Of a stretch of 23,715 nt of DNA, positions 1-8,985 are shown in pieces. The notes below the pieces were generated by a model. It saw nothing but the letters and a program-made list of their open reading frames with translations. It had not been told where the DNA came from and did no database searches. The position numbers were made by a program, and so were the translations under genes. The stretch is taken from assembly GCA_045605745.1 (NCBI GenBank), contig JAZUQN010000048.1:1-23715 (forward strand), given 5' to 3'. Each line of letters starts with the position of its first letter. Position 1 is the first letter of the stretch. This DNA comes from SIG710 sp045605745. Lineage in GTDB: Bacteria > Bacillota > Clostridia > Oscillospirales > CAG-272.

Positions 1-140
1 ACAGACGGCTCAACAGTCCTTGCACAAAAGGTATAGGATGCTATCTTCTTCAGCTCCTCAACATAAGGGCTTCCGCATTTGAGAAGTCCGTCGGGTCTCA
101 TTCCGTCTACCGATATAAGTATAACTTTTCTGCCTGCCAT
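1..140 (-). CDS. Alkaline phosphatase superfamily / phosphodiesterase-nucleotide pyrophosphatase, N-terminal fragment
   Basis: Only the first 46 codons are present; the gene continues beyond the left edge. The translation begins MAGRKVILISVDGMRPDGLL. The strand K-V-I-L-I-S-V-D-G-M-R-P-D is the first metal-binding motif of the type I phosphodiesterase / nucleotide pyrophosphatase group of the alkaline phosphatase superfamily, in which the first Asp binds a catalytic metal. There is no signal peptide, so the enzyme is probably cytoplasmic. The ATG is preceded by an AGGAGG ribosome binding site at about 147-152, which fixes the start. It lies 23 bp downstream of the large LRR-phosphoesterase gene on the same strand, so the two are probably co-transcribed. 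The substrate cannot be inferred from this fragment; other members of the superfamily (sulfatases, phosphoglycerate mutase) are less likely given VDGMRPD. Confidence 0.72.
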   Translation of the reverse strand, partial: MAGRKVILISVDGMRPDGLLKCGSPYVEELKKIASYTFCARTVEPS

Positions 141-163
141 TCTTAGCCTCCTGAATCTTTTAA

Positions 164-3100
164 TTATGACACAACATCAAGCTCAAATGTAAATTGATTT
201 GTGTACATAAAATACTTTTCCTGAATTGTTGAATAATATTCAACCTGGACGGTCCTTCCGTCCTCTGAGAAATAGAACATTGCCACAAGACCGAGACCAC
301 CCAAGTCTTTATAAGCAGCGTCAGCGCCCTGTGGGTCAATGAGCATTTGGGTTACGGTGTTTCCATTAATGCCGGTTGCTTTTGTCATAACTATCTCGCT
401 TGAGGGATCGTGACCGCTAAGCACAAGCACGATATTGGAATGATTCTTAACCAGCTTTTCCCACATATCATCGCCATCGTTATAGGATTCACCCCAAACC
501 GACGGAGGATAAAGATCTCCATCGTCAAGAGTTGTTCCGTCTCTGTACAGATATACATGAGTTGTCACGATAACATTGTGATCGGGATGTGCCGCAATTA
601 CATCGCCTGCCCATTCGAGAACCGCATCCGAAGCACCGTAATCAAGGCACATAACCATATAATTTATATTGCAAACGCTGAAGGTGTGATATGTGTTAAG
701 CTCACTGCCCTCTTCATAAGCACCGGCAAAAGCGGTTTTTTCTCCATCATATGAAACATAGGTGTCAAAATTTGAGTTTGTTACACCATCGTGATTTCCT
801 CGAACCAGCGAATAGGGTACAACATCGTCCATGCGCTTAATCTGTGCCATATCATAGGTCCATTCTTCAGCAGTATCCTTTTCGGTGATGTCTCCAAGTC
901 CTATAACAAACTGAATATTCTTCTCTTCAACATTATTGATGATATAATCATAAATCTTGTTAAAATTTGCCTGATTATTATAGGAAACCTTTTGAGTGTC
1001 GCCAACTACCGCCATTGAATAGGCATAGTCGCTTACTGCCTCTTTTGACTCAAGAAAACCAACATAAGAATAAGAAAGATCATAGCCGTTTCCGCTCTTG
1101 TCTGCAATATCCATTTCGTTATCACTCTCAGAAAGTTCATAGCAGAACAAGGGGTCTCCACTGCCAAAGCTCTTATAATCTGCCGCAATCTCCTCTGCAG
1201 TTCTTGCATCTGCATATGCTGAAGCGGAAATTATAGTGCCTTTAAAATATTGTCCGTTCAAAGCTCTGAAATCGCCGCCGATAGCAAATCCGGACATGGG
1301 AAAATCAGCGTAGAGTTTTTTTCCTGTATCGGTTGTTTCAAGCTCACCGTTAATATAACACTTTATATCTGCAGTCAGTGCTTCCGCATCGAAATTATCA
1401 ATAACCACTGCTACATGGATTGGCTCGCCTGTGCGCACATCAACATTGGGGTAAACGCTTAAAGCATCGTCGCTGGCAATTGCCATATAAATTCTTGGTT
1501 TGCCGTTCTCAACTATTTCAAAATTAAAGCAGGGAAATCCGCCACCATAAGAACCAAAGATAACACCTGCTCTCCCCGAATGATCCTCGGGGAGAGTTAT
1601 AACAGCCTCAACTGTCTTTGGATAAGCTTCTATCTTCTTTGCAGTTGTATAAGTGTTTTCCGCACTAAAGCTTATACCATTATTTACTGTGTTATTTTTT
1701 TTTTGGGTGTAGATGAATTTTCTGTCTTCACCTGCACCAAATCTGGTTACAACTATATCTCCATCGGTTGTGATGGTTATAACATTAAAGCAGTTTTCTG
1801 TGTTTGTTCCCTTCATCATTTCTACAACCGCTGTTGGCTCTTTTTCATAATCTTGGAGCACTTCAAGGCAGTCGTTGTTAAGACCTATCCAGAAAATTGC
1901 ATCCTCGCTTGTTTCATCACCCTCGGTATAGAACTGATTGCTCTGATATGTACCGTTTTCATCAGTTCCGTAAACACAAGAGAAGTCTACGTGCCAGTGA
2001 CCGCCAATGGTAAAGATTGTTCCTGTGAAGTTTTTGCTGCTGAAATCATAAGACTTTGTGGCATTGCCAACAACAGCCGCCAAGTTTTCATTGCCCCAGC
2101 TTGAAGAAACGATGTGATTGAAGCTTGTGCCGCTCTTGAAGGCAGAAAGGAGCTTGTAAATTGCCACATCTCTCACATTGTCATTTTTATTATATGTACT
2201 ATGGCCCAGCATATGGCCTGCAAGAACAACATCATAGTCGCTTGGAACGCTCATAAGTGCATTGGCAATGAAATCTATCTGTGTTCCATAGATACTATTC
2301 CAAAGCTGGCTACCGAGAGTATATTTTTCTGTTATACCACAGTTTCCGGAGTTATAGATAATATATCTTATGCCGTTCTCTGTATCATCATAATAGTAAT
2401 GCATCTTAGCCCAAGCGATATATTCTGCCTTCATCTGCTCAGCGCTGTAGGGACCAACCTCGCTAAAGGTTATAGAACCACTATCTGCAAGCTCTATGAG
2501 TGCATCGTTAAAAACAAAGCCTTCTTTGCCATAAAGATTTGCAATCGTTCCATCATAGATATCTGTATCGGGGAGAAGAACATCATATGCATATTTGCCA
2601 ACAGTGCCTGCGGCTTCATCATTATCTTTCTTTGCACCGCCCCATGTTGTGATGTTCGATTCATGATTACCAACAGCATAAAGCCCGTCTGTGCCAAATA
2701 CATCGTAATAATATTCGCCAACTGAAAGATCAAATATCTCCTTGCTTTCACTAATGGTAGGCTCGCCTGTATAGGTATCGCCAAGATTGATTACTGTGTC
2801 AATGCCTGCGATAGTCTTAACATATTTCATAAGCTCAGTGGCTTTTCTTGAGTTTCTCGTGCCGTCAAGCTCGAAATGGAAGTCTGTGAATGCGATAAAG
2901 GATTTACCATCGGGAATCTTTGCAAGCTGAGTGTCGATCTCCTCCTGCCAATAATCATCTTCGATAACGGGAAGGTCAAAAATTACATTTTTGCCGAATA
3001 TCATACCCGAAATATTTGGTTTTTCGCTAAGATCAAAGCCGATATTTTCGAGTGTAACGGGTATAGTGCTTGATGTAACATAAACAGCCTTCTTCTTTGT

Positions 3101-6100
3101 TGAATCAAGAGGATCTGCAAAATAGTAGCTCTGGACTCCGTCCTGAGAAGCAAATGCTGTCTTATCGCAAGCCATAAGGGTATCATAAACGGGAGTACCG
3201 CTTCCCTCAAGAGTTATAACCTGCGCTTCGAGCATACCAAGAGTTATCTTATAGAGAGATGCTGTTTCATAGCCCTCTGCTTCCTCGCGGGTAAAGTAAA
3301 CATATGTATTATCGCCCTGCTTCCAGATCTCATATCCACAGCTCACAACCTCGGCGGTGTACTGATCCTTGTCTGTCATATCTACAACTGTGACACTGAA
3401 TCTCACTCCATCTGAAGTTTCGATATAATTGTTTACATATCCACCGTTTTGATAGATGGGGGTTTTAACTATCTTAGCGTGAGCAGGCTTATATTCGCCA
3501 CCAACCAGTGTCAAAACAGAATTCTCTTCACCAAAGGTTTCGGTGTAGCTTGCCCAGTTTGCGGCAGTACCTGTAAGAGTTCCGCACTCAACAAGGGTAT
3601 AACCCTCAAATGCGTTTTTATAGAAGGTGAAATTGGTTCTGAGACCATTTTTACCGATTGTTCTGACCTGATAGTTATCAAGACTGATACCGTTTTTATA
3701 GAAAGCTCGAACAGAGCCTGCAGTCACTCCGGCTTTAATAAGAACTCCGTTTATTGTGTTGGCATCATTATAGCTCTGAACCTTCAAAACAAGACCGTTA
3801 TTTGTTCCTGTGAATGTTGAAGCGCCGATAAGAGATGCAGGCGCATAGTAATTAATAGTTGTGAGAGCTGTGCAATCCTTAAATGCGCCGTTATCGATAA
3901 TGCCCATTCCCTCGGGAATATTCACTTCTTTAAGAGAAGTACAGCCGGCAAAAGTGTCTGCCCAAATTCTTGGATATATGGTATAAGATCCCTTCCAGTT
4001 CAGATGCTCAGTGAGTTCTGGGAGAATGATCTTTTCGATAGAAGAGCAACCGCTGAACATATAATAAAGAATATTTCCGCTAGCATCTCCGGGCATATCT
4101 TTAAGATTTATATTCTTAAGGTCAACTACACCCACTGTCCTATATGCTTCGCTTCCAAACCAAACGGTTGTAAGAGCAGAGCAGTCCTTAAAGAAGCCAT
4201 GCTGATTTGCACTGGGATCAAGAGTGCCGCTTATTGCAATTCTCATGTCTGCTGCGAACTGAACTTCTCTGAGCGCGGTCATTCCTTCAAATATTCCCTC
4301 GTAAGAGGTGTCAAGCAGGAACTTAGCGGGCAGATTAATCGAAGCTGTCTCTATAGTTGCGTCATAGGAATTAAGGAATTCAAGAAGTCCTGTGTCCTGA
4401 TAATTGGGCTGACGCCAGCTTGCTTTCTCGTTATATCCGGTATCGGTGGCTGTCAGATGAGTTCCGCTTACGGTAAATCTTCCTATGTGTGCTGATTCAA
4501 CATAGGAGTCGGTTGTGTTGAAGCCATGCTCCATAGCAAAATTATAAACATCAGTTCCAACGGGAGCCGTCAAAGTTGTAAGCGCTGAGCAGCCTTTAAA
4601 TGCGTTTGTATCAAGACTTTCAGTAGCCTTCGGCCTGCCTGTTACGTTTGTTGCTGCAGAATCAACAGCAATGGTAACGCCGTTACCGTTTTTGAATACT
4701 ATTTCCTCAAGAGAGGTGCAGTTTGTAAATGCTCCTGCATTAATGAATGCAAATACTTTATCTTTTGAATAAGAGTTTTTGGAATTATCAGGAATAATAA
4801 CCTCTTTAAGAGATGTGCAGTTTGCAAATGTATTTACAGCTATACCCAAAGTACCCACGGGAAGAGTTATGGATTCAAGACTTTCGTTATCATAGAAGAT
4901 TGCTTCCGGAGTAGCTGATGTGCTTTTTGCGGTGTAATAGTCACCAACAAAAATATACTTCTTTACAGATTTAAGACCTGCAAAGCCCGAGTTTGTATTA
5001 TAAGCATCACCAAGACCTAAGGGAATTCTTTGGAAAGCACTGAAATTCAATGTTCCGATTTCAGGGGAGTTTACTCCTCTTGTGTAAAGTGTTTCGAGAC
5101 TTGAGCAAGCCTTAAAGGTTGTACCCTTTATATTTATATAGGATGAGGGACACTCAACAACTTCGACACCGGTCATTCCGGAGAATGCTCCGGTCTTATA
5201 ATCAGTCTCTGCAATACCATCACCCAAAACGATAGCAGATATTGATGTTGCGGGAATAGCGTCGCTGTGCCAGCGGTGATATTTTCCGCTTCCATAATCG
5301 CCGGCGTAACCGCCGAGTACCTCACCGGTGCTTCTGATATATCTATTTTTTAACGAGCCTGCATCTTCATAGGCAATATTCGCTAATGACCTCAGTGAAG
5401 TGGTCGCTTCGTTTGTAGAATCTGCGTCTATGTAGAAATAAATTGTATACTTTGGAGCAGTCTCTGTACCGAGATTGTATATTTCCCATTTGATATTGGA
5501 TTTTACCCATTCTTTGTTAGTATTCTGTATATATGTGTAGTCTTCATTTTTAGCAGTGTTGCCTGCCGCCTTGAAGGCTTCGATTCTCTCCATGAGAGAC
5601 GGAAGCTCAATGCTTGCTGCCGCAGAGCCTTCCGGTGCATTTACAACAAGAACACCGGTATTCATGAAAGCATCGGCAGTGATATTTGTTATATTTGAGC
5701 CGATGGTCACTTCCTTAAGGCTTGCACAGCCGGAAAAGGTTGTTGGAAGAATTGCAAATTCATACTGATTGGTTGTGTAAATAACGCTTTCAAGAGAAGC
5801 ACATCCCTTAAAAAGATTTCTCGGGAAATTGTTTCTGTCTTTATAGTTGTTATCCCATGTACCATCATCTGTAAAATTGGCACATCCTTCAATTTTGTTT
5901 GAATCATCTCCAAACCAAATTGTTGTCAAGCTTTCACAGTCCTCAAAAAATCCGGCACCTTTCATACCATTCTGCAAATTCTGTTTTTCAGCGAAATGAA
6001 TACTTTTAAGCGATGTCATTCCGGCAAAAAGCTTACCGCAATCGTCGGTTCCTGAAACATCTACCAAAGTGATTTTTTTGAAGTATCCCATTTCAACATG

Positions 6101-6391
6101 CTCAACTTCGGTTCTGAATTTGTCGATGAAATTATGAACGGTATAATCTCCTGCGCTTGTTGCAGGAGAAATCTCATAGTGCGGACTTGTGTCACCTATA
6201 TAGGAGAAGGTCATAACTTTTGTGTCGGGATCATATACGATCTTCGTTCCCATATTAGTGGCAACACCGCTTTCAACAATAATGCTGTAGTCGGTTTCGG
6301 TCACTGTCGCACCGACACTGATTATTCCTATGGCAAAAATTGCCGAAATAATAAGCACAAAGGCAAGACAGATTTTAATCGTATTTTTCAT
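164..6391 (-). CDS. Giant secreted BspA-type LRR protein with two metallophosphoesterase domains flanking a LamG-like domain
   Basis: A 2075-aa protein. I start at the ATG at 6391, because it has an AGAGGA ribosome binding site and opens a signal peptide (MKNTIKICLAFVLIISAIFA); the 23-codon upstream extension begins at TTG and has neither. Residues about 60-950 hold some 15 BspA/LRR_5-type units of the pattern F-x-G/N/D-C-x-S/A-L. A calcineurin-like phosphoesterase follows, with D1170-x-H1172, G1204-D1205, G1241-N1242-H1243-E, G1392-H1393 and G1464-H1465-W-H1467. Residues about 1590-1740 resemble a LamG/concanavalin-like lectin domain. A second phosphoesterase has G1797-D1798-T-Q1800, G1833-D1834, G1865-N1866-H-D, H1945 and G1993-H1994-D; it lacks the usual GHxH ending. 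No C-terminal membrane or sortase anchor is visible, so it is probably released or held by its repeats or lectin domain. The inferred role is an extracellular phosphoesterase on a surface, glycan or host ligand; the substrate is unknown. Confidence 0.85.
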   Translation of the reverse strand: MKNTIKICLAFVLIISAIFAIGIISVGATVTETDYSIIVESGVATNMGTKIVYDPDTKVMTFSYIGDTSPHYEISPATSAGDYTVHNFIDKFRTEVEHVEMGYFKKITLVDVSGTDDCGKLFAGMTSLKSIHFAEKQNLQNGMKGAGFFEDCESLTTIWFGDDSNKIEGCANFTDDGTWDNNYKDRNNFPRNLFKGCASLESVIYTTNQYEFAILPTTFSGCASLKEVTIGSNITNITADAFMNTGVLVVNAPEGSAAASIELPSLMERIEAFKAAGNTAKNEDYTYIQNTNKEWVKSNIKWEIYNLGTETAPKYTIYFYIDADSTNEATTSLRSLANIAYEDAGSLKNRYIRSTGEVLGGYAGDYGSGKYHRWHSDAIPATSISAIVLGDGIAETDYKTGAFSGMTGVEVVECPSSYINIKGTTFKACSSLETLYTRGVNSPEIGTLNFSAFQRIPLGLGDAYNTNSGFAGLKSVKKYIFVGDYYTAKSTSATPEAIFYDNESLESITLPVGTLGIAVNTFANCTSLKEVIIPDNSKNSYSKDKVFAFINAGAFTNCTSLEEIVFKNGNGVTIAVDSAATNVTGRPKATESLDTNAFKGCSALTTLTAPVGTDVYNFAMEHGFNTTDSYVESAHIGRFTVSGTHLTATDTGYNEKASWRQPNYQDTGLLEFLNSYDATIETASINLPAKFLLDTSYEGIFEGMTALREVQFAADMRIAISGTLDPSANQHGFFKDCSALTTVWFGSEAYRTVGVVDLKNINLKDMPGDASGNILYYMFSGCSSIEKIILPELTEHLNWKGSYTIYPRIWADTFAGCTSLKEVNIPEGMGIIDNGAFKDCTALTTINYYAPASLIGASTFTGTNNGLVLKVQSYNDANTINGVLIKAGVTAGSVRAFYKNGISLDNYQVRTIGKNGLRTNFTFYKNAFEGYTLVECGTLTGTAANWASYTETFGEENSVLTLVGGEYKPAHAKIVKTPIYQNGGYVNNYIETSDGVRFSVTVVDMTDKDQYTAEVVSCGYEIWKQGDNTYVYFTREEAEGYETASLYKITLGMLEAQVITLEGSGTPVYDTLMACDKTAFASQDGVQSYYFADPLDSTKKKAVYVTSSTIPVTLENIGFDLSEKPNISGMIFGKNVIFDLPVIEDDYWQEEIDTQLAKIPDGKSFIAFTDFHFELDGTRNSRKATELMKYVKTIAGIDTVINLGDTYTGEPTISESKEIFDLSVGEYYYDVFGTDGLYAVGNHESNITTWGGAKKDNDEAAGTVGKYAYDVLLPDTDIYDGTIANLYGKEGFVFNDALIELADSGSITFSEVGPYSAEQMKAEYIAWAKMHYYYDDTENGIRYIIYNSGNCGITEKYTLGSQLWNSIYGTQIDFIANALMSVPSDYDVVLAGHMLGHSTYNKNDNVRDVAIYKLLSAFKSGTSFNHIVSSSWGNENLAAVVGNATKSYDFSSKNFTGTIFTIGGHWHVDFSCVYGTDENGTYQSNQFYTEGDETSEDAIFWIGLNNDCLEVLQDYEKEPTAVVEMMKGTNTENCFNVITITTDGDIVVTRFGAGEDRKFIYTQKKNNTVNNGISFSAENTYTTAKKIEAYPKTVEAVITLPEDHSGRAGVIFGSYGGGFPCFNFEIVENGKPRIYMAIASDDALSVYPNVDVRTGEPIHVAVVIDNFDAEALTADIKCYINGELETTDTGKKLYADFPMSGFAIGGDFRALNGQYFKGTIISASAYADARTAEEIAADYKSFGSGDPLFCYELSESDNEMDIADKSGNGYDLSYSYVGFLESKEAVSDYAYSMAVVGDTQKVSYNNQANFNKIYDYIINNVEEKNIQFVIGLGDITEKDTAEEWTYDMAQIKRMDDVVPYSLVRGNHDGVTNSNFDTYVSYDGEKTAFAGAYEEGSELNTYHTFSVCNINYMVMCLDYGASDAVLEWAGDVIAAHPDHNVIVTTHVYLYRDGTTLDDGDLYPPSVWGESYNDGDDMWEKLVKNHSNIVLVLSGHDPSSEIVMTKATGINGNTVTQMLIDPQGADAAYKDLGGLGLVAMFYFSEDGRTVQVEYYSTIQEKYFMYTNQFTFELDVVS

Positions 6392-6558
6392 AATAAATAT
6401 CCTCTCTTTTATCGGGCAAAGCCCGTTATTTATATAAAGAATCTCGCCATGAAAGCCCAAATGGAAGCTAAGTCAAAAATATTAATTATAATGAGAGAGA
6501 AAGGAAGAAATAGGGCTTTTAATGCTTTTTCCATACATGGCGAGAGGGAAAAAGCTAC
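6392..6558. repeat. Intergenic spacer with interrupted inverted repeat
   Basis: This 167-bp spacer lies between the two LRR genes. TCTCGCCATG at 6442-6451 is exactly complementary to CATGGCGAGA at 6536-6545. Inside them, AAAGCCC (6452-6458) pairs with GGGCTTT (6513-6519). The right arm has a 16-nt interruption. In the minus-strand transcript this gives a 10-bp plus 7-bp stem just upstream of the large LRR gene. A further small stem, CGGGC-AAA-GCCCG at 6413-6425, lies nearer its ribosome binding site. Neither stem has a U-tract, so a classical terminator is not supported. I found a TATAAT-like box on the minus strand at 6485-6490 but no acceptable -35 box, so no promoter is called. The function is unknown; it could be a 5' leader structure or a decayed element. 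Confidence 0.5.
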
Positions 6559-8847
6559 TTATTTCTTTGATTTTTTCTTCAAAAGGATAACTACAACAAC
6601 TGCAATTACTACAACCGCTGCAGCAGCAACAGCAATGATAACTGCAACAGGGAATCCGCCATCGGCTTTATCCGCTGTGTCATTTGTTTCATCGTCCTTA
6701 ACAAACGAAGGGCCGTTCACTGCTGTATCCTGAGTTGCAGATGTGCTCTCGGGAGCTTCGGTTGTTACAGGAGCTGTTGTCACAGGCTCATCTGTTGTGC
6801 TTTCTTCTCCGCTGGTTTCCGGAGGATTGCACTTTATAGCCTCGGGAGTTGCAGAAGAAATGTCATAGAAATTAAATCCATTTGTCTCTGCATAGCTCTC
6901 TGCAAAGGAGCCGGGTGTTCCATAGATATTCTTAAGATTTGTGTTGTCAGAGAAAACAGAATTTCCTATCTTCTCAACCTTTTCGTTTATAACTGCATTT
7001 GCAATCAGATAGTTATAGGCAAATGTCCAGCTTTCAAGTGAATGAACATTTCTGACATCAATAGTTCCCTCAATAGGCTCGCTTCCTGCAAGATATATGC
7101 TCTTCATATTCTCGCAGCTCTCGAACGCTGCATTGCCTATCACAAAGCCATCAAAGCTTGGCAACTGCACAGTCTCAACATTTTTGCAGCCTGCAAATGC
7201 ATATTTGCCAATAGCTGTGATTCTCTCTGTTATAACGATGTGCTTGATGTTCTGTCTGATTGAGAACCAAGGCTGGGTCTTTGAGCCACCTCCATGGTAG
7301 TTGACAATGTCGCCAATGGGGCCTGCACCGTGAACTGTCAGCGTTCCTGTTGCCTCATCAAAGTCAAACACTGCTCTTTCGCCGCAATAGGGAAGCGTGG
7401 GATCGATATAAACATAGTATTCGTATTTTTCTTCCGGATTGTTTATATTGACAAGATTATAAAGATTTGCCTCGGCGTGAGCTCTGAGCTCCTCTGTGAA
7501 ATTTGTATAATATGCGGTTTTAAGAGACATAGGCATATTAAGTTCAAGAGTGCTGAGGGTTTCAGGGAGAACTATCTCCGAAACGCTTGTACCGATAAGT
7601 GCATCGCAGAATCTACTGAAGCCTCTGAAATCTGCTCTGCCTTCAACTCTGTCTCTGCCGTTTCTCCAAATAGTAGTAAGATTTTTGCAGTTAAGGAAAG
7701 CATCATCGTCTATTTGCGCTACATCCTTTCCAAGTCGGACATCCTTAAGGGCCGGATATTCGATAAAGGAATTGCCCGAAACCTTTGCAATATTGTCGCC
7801 AACGATGATGTGCTCGATAACATCCTTATATTCTGACCAGTTCGTGTCGTCACAGTTGCTCATTGCACCTGTTTCATTGTAGTCTGTAGTCAACGATGTA
7901 AATTCAAGGGTCTTTGTGTCATCATAATAAGCCCAATATGTATTGATAATTATCTTTTTGTTGTATTCACCTGTGGAGTGTCCCCAAACGGTTGCACCCT
8001 CAGGCTTAAACTCGGTTGATGGAGTTGGGGTTGTTGAGCCGGAGTCGCCGCTTGATGGATTATCCGAGCCTCCATCGGGATCGGGAAGTGTTGCTATCTC
8101 TGCTCCTGTCTTGATATTTTCAAATTTGTGATTCGCAAAGAGGGCCGCAGATGCCATCTTGATGTTGTCGCCAATCTTTATCTTTTCAAGACTTGTGCAT
8201 CCCTCGAAGGTTGAGGCAAGCAGCACCGTTTCATTTGGATTTTCGGTATAGATAACGCTTTTAAGCGATTCACAGCCCTTGAAAAGGTTTCTTGGGAAAT
8301 TGTTTCTCGCCTTGTAATTATCATTATCCTTGATATTGCAGCCTGTAAAGTTTGCACAGCCCTCTATTTTGTTTGTATCTGCACCAAACCAAACTGTAGT
8401 AAGAGAGGTACAACCCTCAAAAATGCCCATGCCGGCATTTCCAACGGTGATTCTCTGACCTTCTGCAAAATGAACGCTTTTAAGCGCTGTCATGCCTGCA
8501 AAAAGCTTTGCGCCGTCAACATATACCTTACTGTCATCCATGATATCAACGATCTGGATCTTGCCAAATGCGCCAACCTCGATATGCTCTACCTCGGTGC
8601 GGTATTTGTCCATAAAATTCTGAATATCATAGTTGTAGGCGGTCTGACCATCTTTGTTTGTTACAGGCATAAGCTCACACCATCCGCCTGCACCGTCATA
8701 TGTGATGGTCATGGTTTTTGTTCCCTCGTCATAAACGATTTTTGTGGGATAGTGGAAATTTGTGGTGAATTCTTCCGCAAACATCGTTGGCACAAATGCC
8801 ATCATTGCTATGAGAAAAACTGCCAATGTGATAAATAACTTTTTCAT
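6559..8847 (-). CDS. Membrane-anchored BspA-type leucine-rich-repeat surface protein
   Basis: A 762-aa protein with an N-terminal signal peptide (MKKLFITLAVFLIAMMAFVP, cleavage probably after MFA). About nine BspA/LRR_5-type units (for example GCTSL, GCESL, NCKNL) lie in two blocks, separated by a Gly/Ser/Pro/Thr-rich linker at about residues 248-280. A Thr/Glu/Ser-rich stalk follows, then a transmembrane helix at about 731-755 (VAVIIAVAAAAVVVIAVVVV) ending in LLKKKSKK. The repeats should therefore be displayed outside the cell with the basic tail inside. The first 220 residues closely match the N-terminus of the downstream giant LRR protein. The ATG at 8847 has an AAGGAGAAC ribosome binding site. 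BspA-like repeats are known in surface proteins that bind host or other bacterial components; the ligand here is unknown. Confidence 0.85.
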   Translation of the reverse strand: MKKLFITLAVFLIAMMAFVPTMFAEEFTTNFHYPTKIVYDEGTKTMTITYDGAGGWCELMPVTNKDGQTAYNYDIQNFMDKYRTEVEHIEVGAFGKIQIVDIMDDSKVYVDGAKLFAGMTALKSVHFAEGQRITVGNAGMGIFEGCTSLTTVWFGADTNKIEGCANFTGCNIKDNDNYKARNNFPRNLFKGCESLKSVIYTENPNETVLLASTFEGCTSLEKIKIGDNIKMASAALFANHKFENIKTGAEIATLPDPDGGSDNPSSGDSGSTTPTPSTEFKPEGATVWGHSTGEYNKKIIINTYWAYYDDTKTLEFTSLTTDYNETGAMSNCDDTNWSEYKDVIEHIIVGDNIAKVSGNSFIEYPALKDVRLGKDVAQIDDDAFLNCKNLTTIWRNGRDRVEGRADFRGFSRFCDALIGTSVSEIVLPETLSTLELNMPMSLKTAYYTNFTEELRAHAEANLYNLVNINNPEEKYEYYVYIDPTLPYCGERAVFDFDEATGTLTVHGAGPIGDIVNYHGGGSKTQPWFSIRQNIKHIVITERITAIGKYAFAGCKNVETVQLPSFDGFVIGNAAFESCENMKSIYLAGSEPIEGTIDVRNVHSLESWTFAYNYLIANAVINEKVEKIGNSVFSDNTNLKNIYGTPGSFAESYAETNGFNFYDISSATPEAIKCNPPETSGEESTTDEPVTTAPVTTEAPESTSATQDTAVNGPSFVKDDETNDTADKADGGFPVAVIIAVAAAAVVVIAVVVVILLKKKSKK

Positions 8848-8867
8848 TTTTGTTCTCCTTTTTGATT

Positions 8868-8896
8868 ATTATGTAAAATTTGTTATTTATTTTCAA
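8868..8896 (-). promoter_or_regulatory. Candidate sigma-A promoter of the LRR surface protein gene
   Basis: Read on the minus strand, TTGAAA (8891-8896) and CATAAT (8868-8873) are separated by 17 bp. The predicted start, about 8861, lies right next to the ribosome binding site at 8855-8860, so the leader would be very short. This makes the call less certain than the other promoters in the window. Confidence 0.4.
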
Positions 8897-8906
8897 AAAA
8901 TATCTA

Positions 8907-8935
8907 TTGCATTTTTTGAGATTTTCATATATAAT
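8907..8935 (+). promoter_or_regulatory. Sigma-A promoter of the AraC-family regulator
   Basis: TTGCAT (8907-8912) and a perfect TATAAT (8930-8935) are separated by 17 bp. Transcription would start near 8942, about 44 nt before the ATG. The promoter lies back to back with that of the LRR gene in a 138-bp spacer, so the regulator could influence both, but no obvious operator repeat was found there. Confidence 0.65.
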
Positions 8936-8985
8936 AAGATAAAAAGTAGATGTTTTCATCTTATATTTTGTTTCTTGGAGGTATT

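Noticed and set aside
6413..6425. Small CGGGC-AAA-GCCCG hairpin as a terminator
   Set aside because: The stem is only five base pairs and has no U-tract; it lies in the leader just ahead of a ribosome binding site.
6392..6460. 23-codon N-terminal extension of the giant LRR protein starting at TTG
   Set aside because: It has no ribosome binding site and would bury the signal peptide; the ATG at 6391 has AGAGGA at good spacing.
6448..6476. Possible minus-strand promoter with TTGACT at 6471-6476 for the giant LRR gene
   Set aside because: At 17-bp spacing the -10 position reads TTCATG, too far from consensus; the TATAAT-like box at 6485-6490 lies on the wrong side of it.
8950..8985. 12-codon upstream extension of the AraC-family gene
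   Set aside because: It has no ribosome binding site, whereas TTGGAGG directly precedes the ATG at 8986.
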